Below, one piece after another: positions 8,262-16,491 of a DNA stretch of 64,000 nt (within the stretch, counting starts at the first letter, position 1; every line of letters begins with the position of its first letter). This DNA is from Exercitatus varius (GTDB taxonomy: Bacteria > Pseudomonadota > Gammaproteobacteria > Enterobacterales > Pasteurellaceae): contig NZ_JARQTO010000001.1 in the NCBI RefSeq assembly GCF_029577735.1, positions 501,313 through 565,312 of the forward strand, written 5' to 3'. The position numbers and the translations under genes were made by a program. A model generated the notes under the pieces. It did no database searches and had not been told where the DNA came from. It was given only the letters and a program-made list of their open reading frames with translations.

Positions 8262-9224
8262 TCAATGTAACTGACGCGCAATTTTTTCCAGTAATTTCAC
8301 CGTTAGAAACGCCAGATTAAACCGCTGCTCATCCGCCACCGACCAAAATTCGATGCCGTTTTCCACCGCACTTAAGTTACCCAAATGCAATTTTACCGTT
8401 TCTTCATCGCTTTCCGTTTCGCCGTTGAGCACCGGCGTTATCACCCGTTCTTCCACTTGAATGAAGTCGTTATGTTGCCATTGATTCAATAATTGCGACG
8501 TTTCCAGTTCATAATCCGAAAGCGCCGTCACTTTTTGCGCCATCCCGTAAAATACCGGCGTTTGAATACTGTGGAATGTCACATTCAGCGCCGGAAAAAT
8601 TTTCTGAAATTGTGCCGTTAAATTGCCCGCACTTTTCGGGAACACATCAAACGCCAGGCGTTGTTCGTTTTCATCCAACGGAACGCCGTTCAGCAAACGC
8701 GCGGTTTGCCCCGCCAGCCGACCGACGGTTTCGCCGTCCGTATAAGACGCCGGCAGCAAACTGGTGACTAAAACATGATTGAGCCGGTTTTCTTCGATAA
8801 AACGCGCCATGCTTAACACCAACTGACTCACCTGCGGATCCGGCATAGCCACAATATTGCGCGCCCGCAATTCCGTCAGGTCACCGTCATTCACGGAGGG
8901 AACGACCACCGGCACACCGGAAATCGCCGCGCTGACGCCTTTCATATCAATCACCACACAGCCCGCTTCCGCAGCATTTGCCATATGCGGCGCATGACCG
9001 GCGTTGCCGGCAAATAACAAATAATCGAATTTCGACCAATCCGCTTCATCCGGAGAAATCTGTTCCACCGCGCGTTGGTTAAAACGCACGCCCTGCTCTT
9101 CATTAAACGGCACGATTTCCACAACGGAAACCCGGCCGATGTCCAGTACGCTTTGCGCTAAAAATTCGGTTAATTTCTCACATAGCTCAAACTCTGCGGC
9201 AATAGCGATGTTCAATGCATTCAT
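8262..9224 (-). CDS. usg: Usg: aspartate-semialdehyde dehydrogenase-like protein
   Basis: The 320-residue protein has the overall architecture of aspartate-semialdehyde dehydrogenase (N-terminal nucleotide-binding fold, VVIDMKGVSAAISGVPVVVPSVN, then a dimerisation domain) and matches the Usg family, found near truA/pdxB in enterics. The segment where true Asd enzymes have the SNCTT catalytic cysteine has no cysteine here, so it is probably not an active dehydrogenase; its function is unknown. The ATG at 9224 (MNALNIAIAAEF) has GAGAG before it; an ATG six codons earlier has no ribosome binding site. Confidence 0.82.
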   Translation of the reverse strand: MNALNIAIAAEFELCEKLTEFLAQSVLDIGRVSVVEIVPFNEEQGVRFNQRAVEQISPDEADWSKFDYLLFAGNAGHAPHMANAAEAGCVVIDMKGVSAAISGVPVVVPSVNDGDLTELRARNIVAMPDPQVSQLVLSMARFIEENRLNHVLVTSLLPASYTDGETVGRLAGQTARLLNGVPLDENEQRLAFDVFPKSAGNLTAQFQKIFPALNVTFHSIQTPVFYGMAQKVTALSDYELETSQLLNQWQHNDFIQVEERVITPVLNGETESDEETVKLHLGNLSAVENGIEFWSVADEQRFNLAFLTVKLLEKIARQLH

Positions 9225-9480
9225 TTTTTGTCTCTCAGTCATAAAATCGTGGGCGTATTCTACTGATTTTTAACTCAAAAAGAAAATAACCCTTAAGCCT
9301 GATTCATTAAAAAACATAAACCGACTTTATCTCTTGTGGCGATGCTAACGGTTTGCCCTAAAAGTGCGGTAAAAAATTCGAGAGTTTTTTTACGTTATCA
9401 ATACCAAATGAAAGAACTGATTTCCGCTCATGACAGAAATCAGTCCGCGAATTCATGTTTATCTTAAGAAAGCCCGCAAC
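9225..9480. other. Intergenic stretch with one USS and a 9-bp dyad
   Basis: No coding frame is convincing. It holds one USS near 9362 followed by a T-rich hairpin half, and a perfect dyad ACTGATTTC / GAAATCAGT at 9416-9424 and 9436-9444, which could be the old terminator of the broken permease gene that ends at 9481. Confidence 0.6.
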
Positions 9481-9681
9481 TTAGGCTGCGGAACCTTCTT
9501 TGGCCGCCATTTCTTTACCCGCCCAACCTTCCGGCGAATAAATACCCAATTTGTTTTTGCGCATTTGACGGTCAAAGAACGCCACCACAAACGGGCAAAG
9601 GAATAAAGTAATGATGGAAGCCGTCGCGCATTGCGCGGTAGCAAGCGGCACATGCGGAGCAAACGTCGGGTCGGCGTCCGC
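9481..9681 (-). pseudogene. C-terminal remnant of a KdgT-like 2-keto-3-deoxygluconate permease
   Basis: On the minus strand a 66-residue tail reads through ADADPTFAPHVPLATAQ, a hydrophobic helix (ASIITLFLCPFVVAFF) and a polar end KEGSAA before TAA. The ATAQ-hydrophobic pattern resembles the C-terminus of the KdgT family, sugar-acid/H+ symporters of the inner membrane. There is no start and the 5' part is missing: homology stops at a junction near 9670-9682, beyond which the opposite strand encodes another gene's end. The family call is moderate; that it is a truncated membrane transporter is firmer. Confidence 0.55.
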
Positions 9682-9909
9682 CGACTATGCCGACGCTAAA
9701 CAGGCGGTCATCAAACAATGTTTAAATGTTTAATCGAATTGTTCGGCAAAGAAGGGAATAAAATCCCGGTCTTTTACGGCGGCAGCGTTAACCCGGAAAA
9801 CGCGCCCGAATTATTCGTCCAACCGCATATCGACGGCTTGTTTATCGGACGCAGCGCCTGGGACGCAGAGAAATTTTATACATTAATGTCCGGTTTATTG
9901 ACTGAATAA
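9671..9909 (+). pseudogene. C-terminal remnant of a triosephosphate-isomerase-family gene, frameshifted
   Basis: The frame SASADYADAKQAVIKQCL continues, after an eight-base insertion, as IELFGKEGNKIPVFYGG and then SVNPENAPELFVQP. It ends with GLFIGRSAWDAEKF. These are the phosphate-binding loops (GGSV and the GLFIG motif) of the TIM fold, in the form seen in sugar-catabolic isomerases such as the tetrulose-phosphate isomerases EryH/LerI rather than glycolytic TpiA. The first two thirds of the gene and its start are missing. The remnant is fused 5' to 5' with the permease remnant on the other strand, which indicates one deletion removing the beginnings of both genes. Confidence 0.7.
9717..9732 (+). 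repeat. 8-bp tandem duplication AATGTTTA causing a frameshift
   Basis: AATGTTTA occurs twice head to tail. Removing one copy restores the isomerase frame exactly (KQCL-IELFG); with both copies the frame stops at TAA 9731-9733. It is a directly visible disabling mutation. Confidence 0.9.
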
Positions 9910-9944
9910 ATTGGAATTTATTTAAATTACTGCGGCGAAATACT

Positions 9945-9986
9945 AAAGTGCGGTCAAAAAAACAATTAAAATTTCAACCGCACTTT
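9945..9986. terminator. USS-dyad terminator
   Basis: AAAGTGCGGT and ACCGCACTTT face each other around an AT-rich loop of 22 bases, followed by TTATTTA. It closes the remnant region before the norB promoter. Confidence 0.75.
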
Positions 9987-10021
9987 TTATTTACTTATTT
10001 CTAGGTGTTTCTAGCCACCTT

Positions 10022-10046
10022 ATACCTGATATAATTAGTCAGGTAT
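10022..10046. promoter_or_regulatory. Rrf2/IscR-type operator over the norB -10
   Basis: ATACCTGA (10022-10029) and TCAGGTAT (10039-10046) form a perfect 8-9-8 dyad, 25 bp in all. It agrees at about 22 of 25 positions with the E. coli IscR type 1 box (ATASYYGACT..AGTCRRSTAT). The spacer holds TATAAT at 10030-10035, which could be the norB -10, so a bound Rrf2-family protein (IscR or an NsrR relative) would block transcription. Which regulator binds is inference. Confidence 0.6.
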
Positions 10047-10051
10047 TTGAT

Positions 10052-10074
10052 TGATTAAAATATTTTATTAATCA
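10052..10074. promoter_or_regulatory. Second dyad in the norB leader
   Basis: TGATTAA and TTAATCA are spaced by nine AT-rich bases just downstream of the IscR-like box. The half-site spacing (7-9-7) is the same as in the first dyad. It could be another operator half-set or an RNA hairpin in the leader; I cannot tell. Confidence 0.35.
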
Positions 10075-10123
10075 TTTCCGAATACAACAGAATTTTAACT
10101 AACCTTATTCTAAGGAGTAAACC

Positions 10124-12364
10124 ATGGGAAAATATAAAAAACTGTGGGCGATCCTAGTCATCGTACTCACTGTAACCTTTACGATACTCGGTTATATGGG
10201 CGTTGAAGTTTATCGTCAGGCACCACCGATTCCCAAAGCTTATGTGTCTGAAACCGGCGAAACGGTGATAACGGAAAGCGATATTCTCGCCGGTCAAACC
10301 GCTTGGCAGACAACCGGTGGTATGGAAGTGGGATCTCTTTTGGGGCACGGTGCATACCAAGCGCCGGACTGGACGGCCGATTGGCTTCATCGCGAATTAA
10401 CCGAATGGCTGGATATTACGGCACAAACCATGTTTCAAAAAACATATGCCGAATTAGATCCGACCGCTCAAGCCGCGTTACAGGCTGCCTTACGCGAAGA
10501 ATATCGCCATCATAGCCGCGTGAATGAAGACGGCAATGTCGTATTATCCAATACCCGTTTACAGGCAATTCGTCAAACCGCTGATTATTACGATAAATTA
10601 TATGGCGATGATCCATCAATGATTCCAACCCGTGAATCCTTTGCAATGAAAAACAATACACTGCCGAGTTCCGAAGCTCGTCAGAAATTATCGGATTTTT
10701 TCTTCTGGACAGCCTGGGCGGCATCCACTAGCCGGCCGAATGCGGAAGTCACTTACACTAACAATTGGCCACACGAACCCTTGATTAATAATGTACCGAC
10801 GACGGAAAACATTATGTGGTCACTGATTTCTATCGTCTGCTTAATTGCCGGTATCGGATTCCTGATCTGGGGCTATTCTTTCTTTCGCAATCATAATGAG
10901 AAAGTGCCTGAAGCGCCGACAACCGATCCTCTGTTAAAATTAAATTTAACGCCGTCACAAAAAGCGTTAGGGAAATATGTCTTTCTGACTTTGGCATTAT
11001 TTGTAGTCCAAGTCGGGTTAGGCGGTGTATTGGCGCATTACACGGTTGAAGGTCAAAAATTCTACGGCTTGGATATTTCTCAACTGCTCCCTTATTCCTT
11101 AATCCGAACCTGGCATATTCAATCCGCTTTGTTCTGGATTGCAACAGGTTTTTTAACTGCCGGCCTATTTCTGGCTCCGGTTATCAACGGCGGAAAAGAT
11201 CCGAAATATCAGAAGTTCGGGGTAAATTTCCTGTTCTTTGCATTATTGCTCGTGGTAATCGGTTCTTACAGCGGTAACTTCTTTGCATTGAGCCACCGGA
11301 TTCCTACGGAACTAAACTTCTGGTTCGGTCATCAAGGCTATGAATACTTAGACTTAGGACGTTTCTGGCAATTACTGTTATTTGTAGGTTTCCTGGTTTG
11401 GTTATGGTTGATGCTACGATGCACGCGTCATTCTTTCAAACAGAACGGTGACAAAAACTTACTTGCCATTTTTATCGCTTCAATTATCGGTGTCGGACTC
11501 TTCTACGGACCGGGGTTATTCTATGGTGAACATTCCACTATCACGATAATGGAATATTGGCGTTGGTGGGTCGTGCACTTATGGGTGGAAGGCTTCTTTG
11601 AAGTATTTGCGACCTGTGCATTAGCATTTATTTTCTACAATCTGGGATTAGTCAGCTATCATAGTGCAACCATCGCCTCATTGATGGCGGGAAGCCTGTT
11701 CCTTGTAGGCGGTATTCCTGGAACTGCACATCATTTCTATTTTTCAGGTACAACAACACCGGCATTAGCCGCCGGTGCAGTATTTTCCGCATTGGAAGTC
11801 GTGCCGTTGGTGCTTTTGGGAAATGAGGCCTATGAACATTGGTCATATCAACATAGAACCACATGGATGCAAAAATTACGTTGGCCTTTAATGTGCTTCG
11901 TTGCTGTAGCGTTCTGGAATATGTTGGGTGCCGGTGTATTCGGCTTCCTGATTAACCCACCGATTTCATTATTTTACCTGCAAGGTTTAAATACTACCGC
12001 CGTCCACGCGCATGCCGCTCTATTCGGCGTGTACGGGTTCCTGGCATTAGGTTTCGTATTACTTGTAGCGCGTTACTTAAAACCTGATTTCCAATTCAAT
12101 GAGAAACTCATGAAAACAGGTTTCTGGTCAATGAATGCAGGTTTAGTACTGATGATTGCCATCAGCTTACTGCCAATCGGCTTATACCAGGTTTCCGCCA
12201 GTATCAGCGAAGGGTTATGGTATGCCCGTAGCGAGGGTTTTCTACAACAGGATTTTCTCCAGACATTGCGCTGGTTACGCACGATCGGTGATTTAATCCT
12301 GATCTTTGGCGCCGTATTATTTGCCTATGAAGTAACGCGATTAACGTTCAGTCATAAAAAATAA
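10124..12364 (+). CDS. norB: Quinol-dependent nitric oxide reductase (qNor)
   Basis: The 746-residue protein is the single-chain, quinol-oxidising type of nitric oxide reductase, which reduces two NO to N2O in the inner membrane. The N-terminal helix and about 200-residue periplasmic part (YRQAPPIPKAYVSETGE, ILAGQTAWQTTGGMEVGSLLGHGAYQAPDW) replace the NorC subunit. The catalytic part has about 12 helices with the heme and FeB histidines in IRTWHIQSALFWIATG, WWVVHLWVEGFFEVFA, PGTAHHFYFSG and HAHAALFGVYG. AAGGAG precedes the ATG. It stands alone without norC or denitrification partners, so detoxification of host or environmental NO is likely. Confidence 0.95.
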   Translation: MGKYKKLWAILVIVLTVTFTILGYMGVEVYRQAPPIPKAYVSETGETVITESDILAGQTAWQTTGGMEVGSLLGHGAYQAPDWTADWLHRELTEWLDITAQTMFQKTYAELDPTAQAALQAALREEYRHHSRVNEDGNVVLSNTRLQAIRQTADYYDKLYGDDPSMIPTRESFAMKNNTLPSSEARQKLSDFFFWTAWAASTSRPNAEVTYTNNWPHEPLINNVPTTENIMWSLISIVCLIAGIGFLIWGYSFFRNHNEKVPEAPTTDPLLKLNLTPSQKALGKYVFLTLALFVVQVGLGGVLAHYTVEGQKFYGLDISQLLPYSLIRTWHIQSALFWIATGFLTAGLFLAPVINGGKDPKYQKFGVNFLFFALLLVVIGSYSGNFFALSHRIPTELNFWFGHQGYEYLDLGRFWQLLLFVGFLVWLWLMLRCTRHSFKQNGDKNLLAIFIASIIGVGLFYGPGLFYGEHSTITIMEYWRWWVVHLWVEGFFEVFATCALAFIFYNLGLVSYHSATIASLMAGSLFLVGGIPGTAHHFYFSGTTTPALAAGAVFSALEVVPLVLLGNEAYEHWSYQHRTTWMQKLRWPLMCFVAVAFWNMLGAGVFGFLINPPISLFYLQGLNTTAVHAHAALFGVYGFLALGFVLLVARYLKPDFQFNEKLMKTGFWSMNAGLVLMIAISLLPIGLYQVSASISEGLWYARSEGFLQQDFLQTLRWLRTIGDLILIFGAVLFAYEVTRLTFSHKK

Positions 12365-12402
12365 CCACAATAAAATATTCAGAATATGCCAATATAAGGT
12401 AA

Positions 12403-12434
12403 AAAAAGCCATCTTTTCACAAAGACGGCTTTTT
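12403..12434. terminator. Bidirectional terminator between norB and glpF
   Basis: AAAAAGCCATCTTT and AAAGACGGCTTTTT pair with one mismatch around a four-base loop, with A- and T-runs on both sides. It serves the converging norB and glpF. Confidence 0.85.
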
Positions 12435-12454
12435 AATTTGACCGAAATATTCCG

Positions 12455-13195
12455 TTACATAATCGCATTATAAGCGACTGCCGCAATAATACCGCCAATC
12501 ATTGGACCCACAACGGGCACCCATGCATAAGCCCAGTCCGCCGGTGTGTTGAGTTTTTTACCTAAGCACGCTAATGCGATACGCGGTCCCAGGTCTCGAG
12601 CAGGATTAATGGCGTAACCGGTTGTACCGCCCAAACTTAAACCGATTGCCCAAACCAGAATTGCGACCGGTAAAGCGCCGATTGAACCTAAACCTATCGG
12701 TGCCGGTGTGTCTGAACCGGGCAACATGACATGGCCGGATGAAATAAAGAAGATGATAGAAACTAAAACAACGGTTCCAATGATTTCGCAGAACAAGTTA
12801 TTTGCATAGTTACGAATTGCCGGTTCCGTTGAGAAACAAGCGCGTTTTGAAGCCGCATCGTCTGTAGCGAGGAAGTGATCGCGGTAGAATAAATAGACGA
12901 TGAATCCGCCAAGCACACCGCCGGCAATTTGCGCGGCAATATAACCGGGAACCATTGCCCAATCAAATGAACCTTTCACGGCAACGCCGATCGTGACTGC
13001 CGGATTTAAATGTGCACCGCTATATTCCCCCGTCGCCACGACCGCAACATATACGGCAAATGCCCACGCGGTTGTAATCACAATCCAACCGGAACCGTTA
13101 CCTTTTGTTTTGTTTAAGCACACATTGGCAACTACGCCGTTACCCATTAAGACTAATAGTGCCGTGCCTAAAAATTCGGCTAAATAAGCGTTCAT
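12455..13195 (-). CDS. glpF: Glycerol uptake facilitator GlpF (aquaglyceroporin)
   Basis: This 246-residue protein is a major intrinsic protein family channel with six helices and the two half-helix motifs HLNPAVTIG (about residue 61) and INPARDLGPR (about 197). The GYAINPARD-type second loop and Asp after the Arg are those of glycerol channels rather than water-only channels. It lets glycerol diffuse through the inner membrane. Unlike in E. coli, where glpF and glpK form one operon, here glpF is divergent from glpK and they share a 388-base control region. Confidence 0.95.
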   Translation of the reverse strand: MNAYLAEFLGTALLVLMGNGVVANVCLNKTKGNGSGWIVITTAWAFAVYVAVVATGEYSGAHLNPAVTIGVAVKGSFDWAMVPGYIAAQIAGGVLGGFIVYLFYRDHFLATDDAASKRACFSTEPAIRNYANNLFCEIIGTVVLVSIIFFISSGHVMLPGSDTPAPIGLGSIGALPVAILVWAIGLSLGGTTGYAINPARDLGPRIALACLGKKLNTPADWAYAWVPVVGPMIGGIIAAVAYNAIM

Positions 13196-13366
13196 AAGAA
13201 AATCTCCATATTATTGATGAACTATAATGTTCTTTTTCAAAAACATAAATCGGCAATTTCGTTCGTTTTCAATCAAGCAATATTTTAGAGACTTATGTGA
13301 CTGAGCGTTATTATCTGGCTTTATCTTGCAATAAAGCAATAACGCCTTATCTCTTTTTTTCTAAAA

Positions 13367-13382
13367 TGTTAACTGGATCACA
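13367..13382. promoter_or_regulatory. Candidate CRP site
   Basis: TGTTA-ACTGGA-TCACA matches nine of ten core positions of the CRP consensus TGTGA-N6-TCACA. It lies about 200 bases before glpK and 170 before glpF. Confidence 0.55.
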
Positions 13383-13418
13383 TTATTTTTCGAAAAATGT
13401 TTAATGTTGATAAATTTT

Positions 13419-13434
13419 TGTGACGAAGTTCAAA
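13419..13434. promoter_or_regulatory. Candidate CRP site
   Basis: TGTGA-CGAAGT-TCAAA has a perfect left half and three of five in the right half of the CRP core. Its position fits activation of glpK. Confidence 0.45.
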
Positions 13435-13492
13435 AATTTGAAAAATAACCATTTAATTTATGCGCATATTCGATTAACGTATGACTGCAATT

Positions 13493-13508
13493 TGTTCGTT
13501 TACGCTCA
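13493..13508. promoter_or_regulatory. Candidate GlpR operator
   Basis: TGTTCG-TTTA-CGCTCA resembles the GlpR operator core TGTTCG-WTAW-CGAACA (two mismatches in the right arm). It lies 76 bases before the glpK ATG. GlpR itself is not in this window. Confidence 0.45.
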
Positions 13509-13583
13509 AAGAATGTTAACTGGCTTTCTATGTGCATAGAAAATAAACGATTTAATCCGATAAACATCCGAAGGAAATTTATT

Positions 13584-15092
13584 ATGGACAAAAAATACAT
13601 TATTGCATTGGATCAAGGAACGACCAGCTCTCGTGCCGTCTTACTCGACCACGATGCAAACATCGTAGAAATCGCCCAACGCGAATTTACACAAATTTAT
13701 CCGCAAGCCGGTTGGGTTGAACATAATCCGATGGAAATCTGGGCGACCCAAAGTTCAACCTTAAACGAAGTGGTGGCAAAAGCCGGTATTACTTCTGATC
13801 AAATTGCCGCAATCGGCATTACCAACCAACGTGAAACCACCATCGTATGGGAAAAAGAAACCGGTACGCCGGTTTATAACGCTATTGTATGGCAATGCCG
13901 TCGCACTTCCGATATTACCGATAAATTAAAAGCGGACGGTTATGAAGATTATATCCGTCAAACCACAGGTTTAGTGGTGGACCCTTATTTCTCAGGTACT
14001 AAAGTCAAATGGATTCTGGATAACGTAGAAGGCGCGCGGGCGAAAGCGGAACGCGGCGAGCTGTTATTCGGTACGGTAGATACCTGGCTGGTATGGAAAT
14101 TAACCCAAGGTCGCGTGCATGTAACGGACTACACCAACGCTTCCCGCACCATGTTATTCAACATTCATACCAAACAATGGGATGACAAAATGCTGGAAAT
14201 CCTGAATATTCCGCGTTCAATGTTGCCTGAAGTGAGAAATTCTTCCGAAATTTACGGCCAGACCAATATCGGTGGTAAAGGCGGCGTGCGTATTCCGGTT
14301 GCCGGTATGGCCGGTGACCAACAAGCTGCCCTTTACGGTCATTTATGCGTGACCGCCGGTCAAGCCAAAAACACCTACGGTACCGGCTGCTTTATGTTGC
14401 TTCACACCGGCGACAAAGCCATTACGTCTAAAAACGGTTTGTTAACCACTATCGCCTGTAACGCCAAAGGTGAACCGGAATATGCGCTTGAAGGTTCCGT
14501 TTTCATTGCCGGCGCCTCCATCCAATGGTTGCGCGACGAACTCAAAATTGTGCACGACAGTTACGACAGTGAATACTTCGCTACCAAAGTACCAAGCACG
14601 AACGGCGTTTATGTGGTGCCGGCGTTTACCGGTTTAGGTGCGCCGTATTGGGATCCGTACGCGCGCGGGGCAATCTTAGGTTTATCCCGTGGCGCCAATC
14701 GCAATCATATTGTGCGCGCTACCTTGGAATCTATCGCTTACCAAACCCGAGACGTGCTGGAAGCAATGCAATCCGACTCCGGTGAAAAACTGAAATATCT
14801 CCGTGTGGACGGTGGCGCCACCGCCAATAATTTCTTAATGCAATTCCAGGCGGATATTCTGGATGTCAATGTTGAACGTCCGGTCGTCAAAGAAGTGACT
14901 GCGTTAGGCGCGGCCTATCTTGCCGGTCTTGCCGTCGGATTCTGGAAAGATTTAAGCGAATTACAAGACAAAGCCCGCGTAGAACGCACCTTCACGCCGG
15001 ATAACGACAACGAAAAACGCGAACGTCGTTACAAAGGCTGGAAAAAAGCGGTTCGCCGTGCGCTTGAATGGGCGAAAGAAGACGCGGAATAA
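13584..15092 (+). CDS. glpK: Glycerol kinase GlpK
   Basis: The 502-residue enzyme phosphorylates glycerol to glycerol 3-phosphate and traps what enters through GlpF. The FGGY-family signatures are present: YIIALDQGTTSSRAVL at the N-terminus (phosphate 1 loop), QRETTIVWE, GTVDTWLVWKLT, GMAGDQQAALYG, GTGCFMLLHTG and LRVDGGATANNFLMQFQAD. The start at 13584 has AAGGA before it and matches E. coli GlpK; an ATG 18 codons upstream adds a peptide without homology. Length equals the E. coli enzyme. Confidence 0.97.
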   Translation: MDKKYIIALDQGTTSSRAVLLDHDANIVEIAQREFTQIYPQAGWVEHNPMEIWATQSSTLNEVVAKAGITSDQIAAIGITNQRETTIVWEKETGTPVYNAIVWQCRRTSDITDKLKADGYEDYIRQTTGLVVDPYFSGTKVKWILDNVEGARAKAERGELLFGTVDTWLVWKLTQGRVHVTDYTNASRTMLFNIHTKQWDDKMLEILNIPRSMLPEVRNSSEIYGQTNIGGKGGVRIPVAGMAGDQQAALYGHLCVTAGQAKNTYGTGCFMLLHTGDKAITSKNGLLTTIACNAKGEPEYALEGSVFIAGASIQWLRDELKIVHDSYDSEYFATKVPSTNGVYVVPAFTGLGAPYWDPYARGAILGLSRGANRNHIVRATLESIAYQTRDVLEAMQSDSGEKLKYLRVDGGATANNFLMQFQADILDVNVERPVVKEVTALGAAYLAGLAVGFWKDLSELQDKARVERTFTPDNDNEKRERRYKGWKKAVRRALEWAKEDAE

Positions 15093-15131
15093 GGCTCTCA
15101 AAACGCTCGAATAAAATAATGGCTCTAAACC

Positions 15132-15172
15132 AAAGTGCGGTCGAAAAAAGTGAAGTTTTTTCGCCGCACTTT
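15132..15172 (+). terminator. USS-dyad terminator after glpK
   Basis: AAAGTGCGG and CCGCACTTT face each other with an inner AAAAAA/TTTTTT stem, followed by TTTATTAA. Confidence 0.8.
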
Positions 15173-15190
15173 TTTATTAACCTAAAAAAA

Positions 15191-15208
15191 CCACCTTTTA
15201 TAAGGTGG
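15191..15208 (-). terminator. Terminator after tyrA
   Basis: CCACCTT and AAGGTGG form a stem with a short TTAT loop; read on the minus strand it is followed by seven T. It lies 19 bases after the tyrA stop. Confidence 0.85.
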
Positions 15209-15226
15209 CTTTAACTAAGTACCGGA

Positions 15227-16354
15227 TTAGTTATGATGGCGATAGTCGTTCGCCTGTTGCAGCAACTGACGGCTTTCTTTCATAAATTGTTCGGAATATT
15301 CGCCGAACCATTCGCGTACCTGATTAAACGCTTTGATAAAGCCGGCTTTATCACCGTTTTCAAAAAATTTCAGACTTTCTTCATAACTTTGTTTCAAACT
15401 CTCGATCACCGCCAGGTTTTCCGGTTTATCCATAATAATGTCGGCGTAAAGTTCGCCGTCTTGTGCGAATAAGCGCCCGATCATCGCCAATTCCAGACGA
15501 TAAATCGGTGAGGATAACGCCAGAATATTCGCCAGTTTGATAGGCTGACGGGAAAGGTGATAACCGTTGGCAAAAGTCGAAAAATGACGTAGCGCCTGAA
15601 TATAAGTCATGCTGTGATCATGCTCGGCGGCGTCCACTTGATAGACTTTTGCACCCCAAATCCCGATTTGTTCCAGCAACCATTCGTAACGTTCGGGGTA
15701 ACGTCCGTCGCAGCGCACCACAATTTGTTTCGCCATACTGGCAATATCCGGCCCGAACATCGGATGTAATCCCACCACTGCGCCGCTGTGCACTTCCAGC
15801 ATTTTTTCCAGAGGACGACGCTTCACGGAAGTTAAATCCGTCAAAAGCATATTTTCCGTAAGATAAGGTTTCAGCCGCTCAATGGTTTCCAGCGTTTTGG
15901 CGATAGGCACACACACTATCACCACATCGGCACCGGCTAAAATTTTGCCCGCATTTTCCCAATCTCGGCTGCCCATGGCGTCTACATGATAACCCGAAGC
16001 ACGCAGAAAACGGGCGAACAAACCGCCTAACTTGCCGTTTCCGCCTACAATCACAATTTTCTTGACGGCGGGATTCACGGTTTTAAATCCGTAATCATTT
16101 TCGCTGGCATAAGATTCCCGCATTAAACGGCGTAAAACGTCTTCGATTAAATCGGCCGGTACGCCCGCTTTTTCCGCTTCCTGACGGCGTGCCGCCAGCA
16201 TATCCGCTTCGCGTTCCGGTACGTAAATAGGCAATCCGTGTTTATGTTTCACTTCGCCCACTTTTTTCACTAATGCCAAACGTTTGGCAAACAGCTCGAT
16301 CAGTTCCTTATCCAGGACATCAATTTCTTTTCTGATTTTTTTCAGTGCTTCCAT
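15227..16354 (-). CDS. tyrA: TyrA: chorismate mutase / prephenate dehydrogenase
   Basis: The 375-residue bifunctional enzyme converts chorismate to prephenate and then to 4-hydroxyphenylpyruvate in tyrosine synthesis. The N-terminal 90 residues form an AroQ-type chorismate mutase (RKEIDVLDKELIELFAKRLALVKKVGEVK, VPEREADML). The NAD-binding part begins with KIVIVGGNGKLGGLFARFLRASGYHV near residue 99, followed by GLHPMFGPDIASMAKQIVV near 196. Length and layout match E. coli TyrA (373 aa). It follows aroF, as in the E. coli aroF-tyrA operon, with a hairpin and a USS module between them. Confidence 0.97.
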   Translation of the reverse strand: MEALKKIRKEIDVLDKELIELFAKRLALVKKVGEVKHKHGLPIYVPEREADMLAARRQEAEKAGVPADLIEDVLRRLMRESYASENDYGFKTVNPAVKKIVIVGGNGKLGGLFARFLRASGYHVDAMGSRDWENAGKILAGADVVIVCVPIAKTLETIERLKPYLTENMLLTDLTSVKRRPLEKMLEVHSGAVVGLHPMFGPDIASMAKQIVVRCDGRYPERYEWLLEQIGIWGAKVYQVDAAEHDHSMTYIQALRHFSTFANGYHLSRQPIKLANILALSSPIYRLELAMIGRLFAQDGELYADIIMDKPENLAVIESLKQSYEESLKFFENGDKAGFIKAFNQVREWFGEYSEQFMKESRQLLQQANDYRHHN

Positions 16355-16380
16355 TCCGATTTTCTCTAAATACGGGAAAA

Positions 16381-16399
16381 GGACGCGAAATCCGCGTCC
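16381..16399 (-). terminator. Hairpin between aroF and tyrA
   Basis: GGACGCG and CGCGTCC pair around a five-base loop; read on the minus strand it is followed by TTTTCCC, a weak T-run. It may lower tyrA expression relative to aroF rather than end all transcription. Confidence 0.5.
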
Positions 16400-16418
16400 T
16401 TAAAAGCGGTTAATGCAT

Positions 16419-16470
16419 AAAGTGCGGTCAAAAAAACGCGAGTTTTTTAACCCTTCGCCATAGCGGCGAC
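16419..16470 (+). repeat. Extended USS hairpin module, copy B
   Basis: A USS (AAAGTGCGGTC) is followed by an AAAAAAA-CGCGAG-TTTTTT hairpin and CTTCGCC-ATAG-CGGCGA. It is a diverged version of the modules at 19758, 46628 and 48828. Confidence 0.55.
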
Positions 16471-16491
16471 CACCGTTGATTTCGGGCTATT

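Larger units (their letters stand above)
13196..13583. other. glpF-glpK divergent control region
   Basis: The stretch is AT-rich and non-coding. It holds two CRP-like sites and at least one GlpR-like operator (listed separately), so both genes are probably under glycerol induction and catabolite control. A weaker repeat of the operator motif, TTCGATTAACG, occurs near 13470. Confidence 0.6.

Noticed and set aside
9459..9662. Minus-strand 67-codon frame over the permease remnant
   Set aside because: It is in another frame from the one that gives the KdgT-like helix and C-terminus, and its arginine-rich product is not credible.
10046..10060. FNR box before norB (TTGATTGATTA)
   Set aside because: Only the left half matches; the right half ATCAA is missing at the required spacing.
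13530..13583. Earlier ATG start for glpK
   Set aside because: The extra 18 residues have no similarity to glycerol kinases and the downstream ATG has the ribosome binding site.
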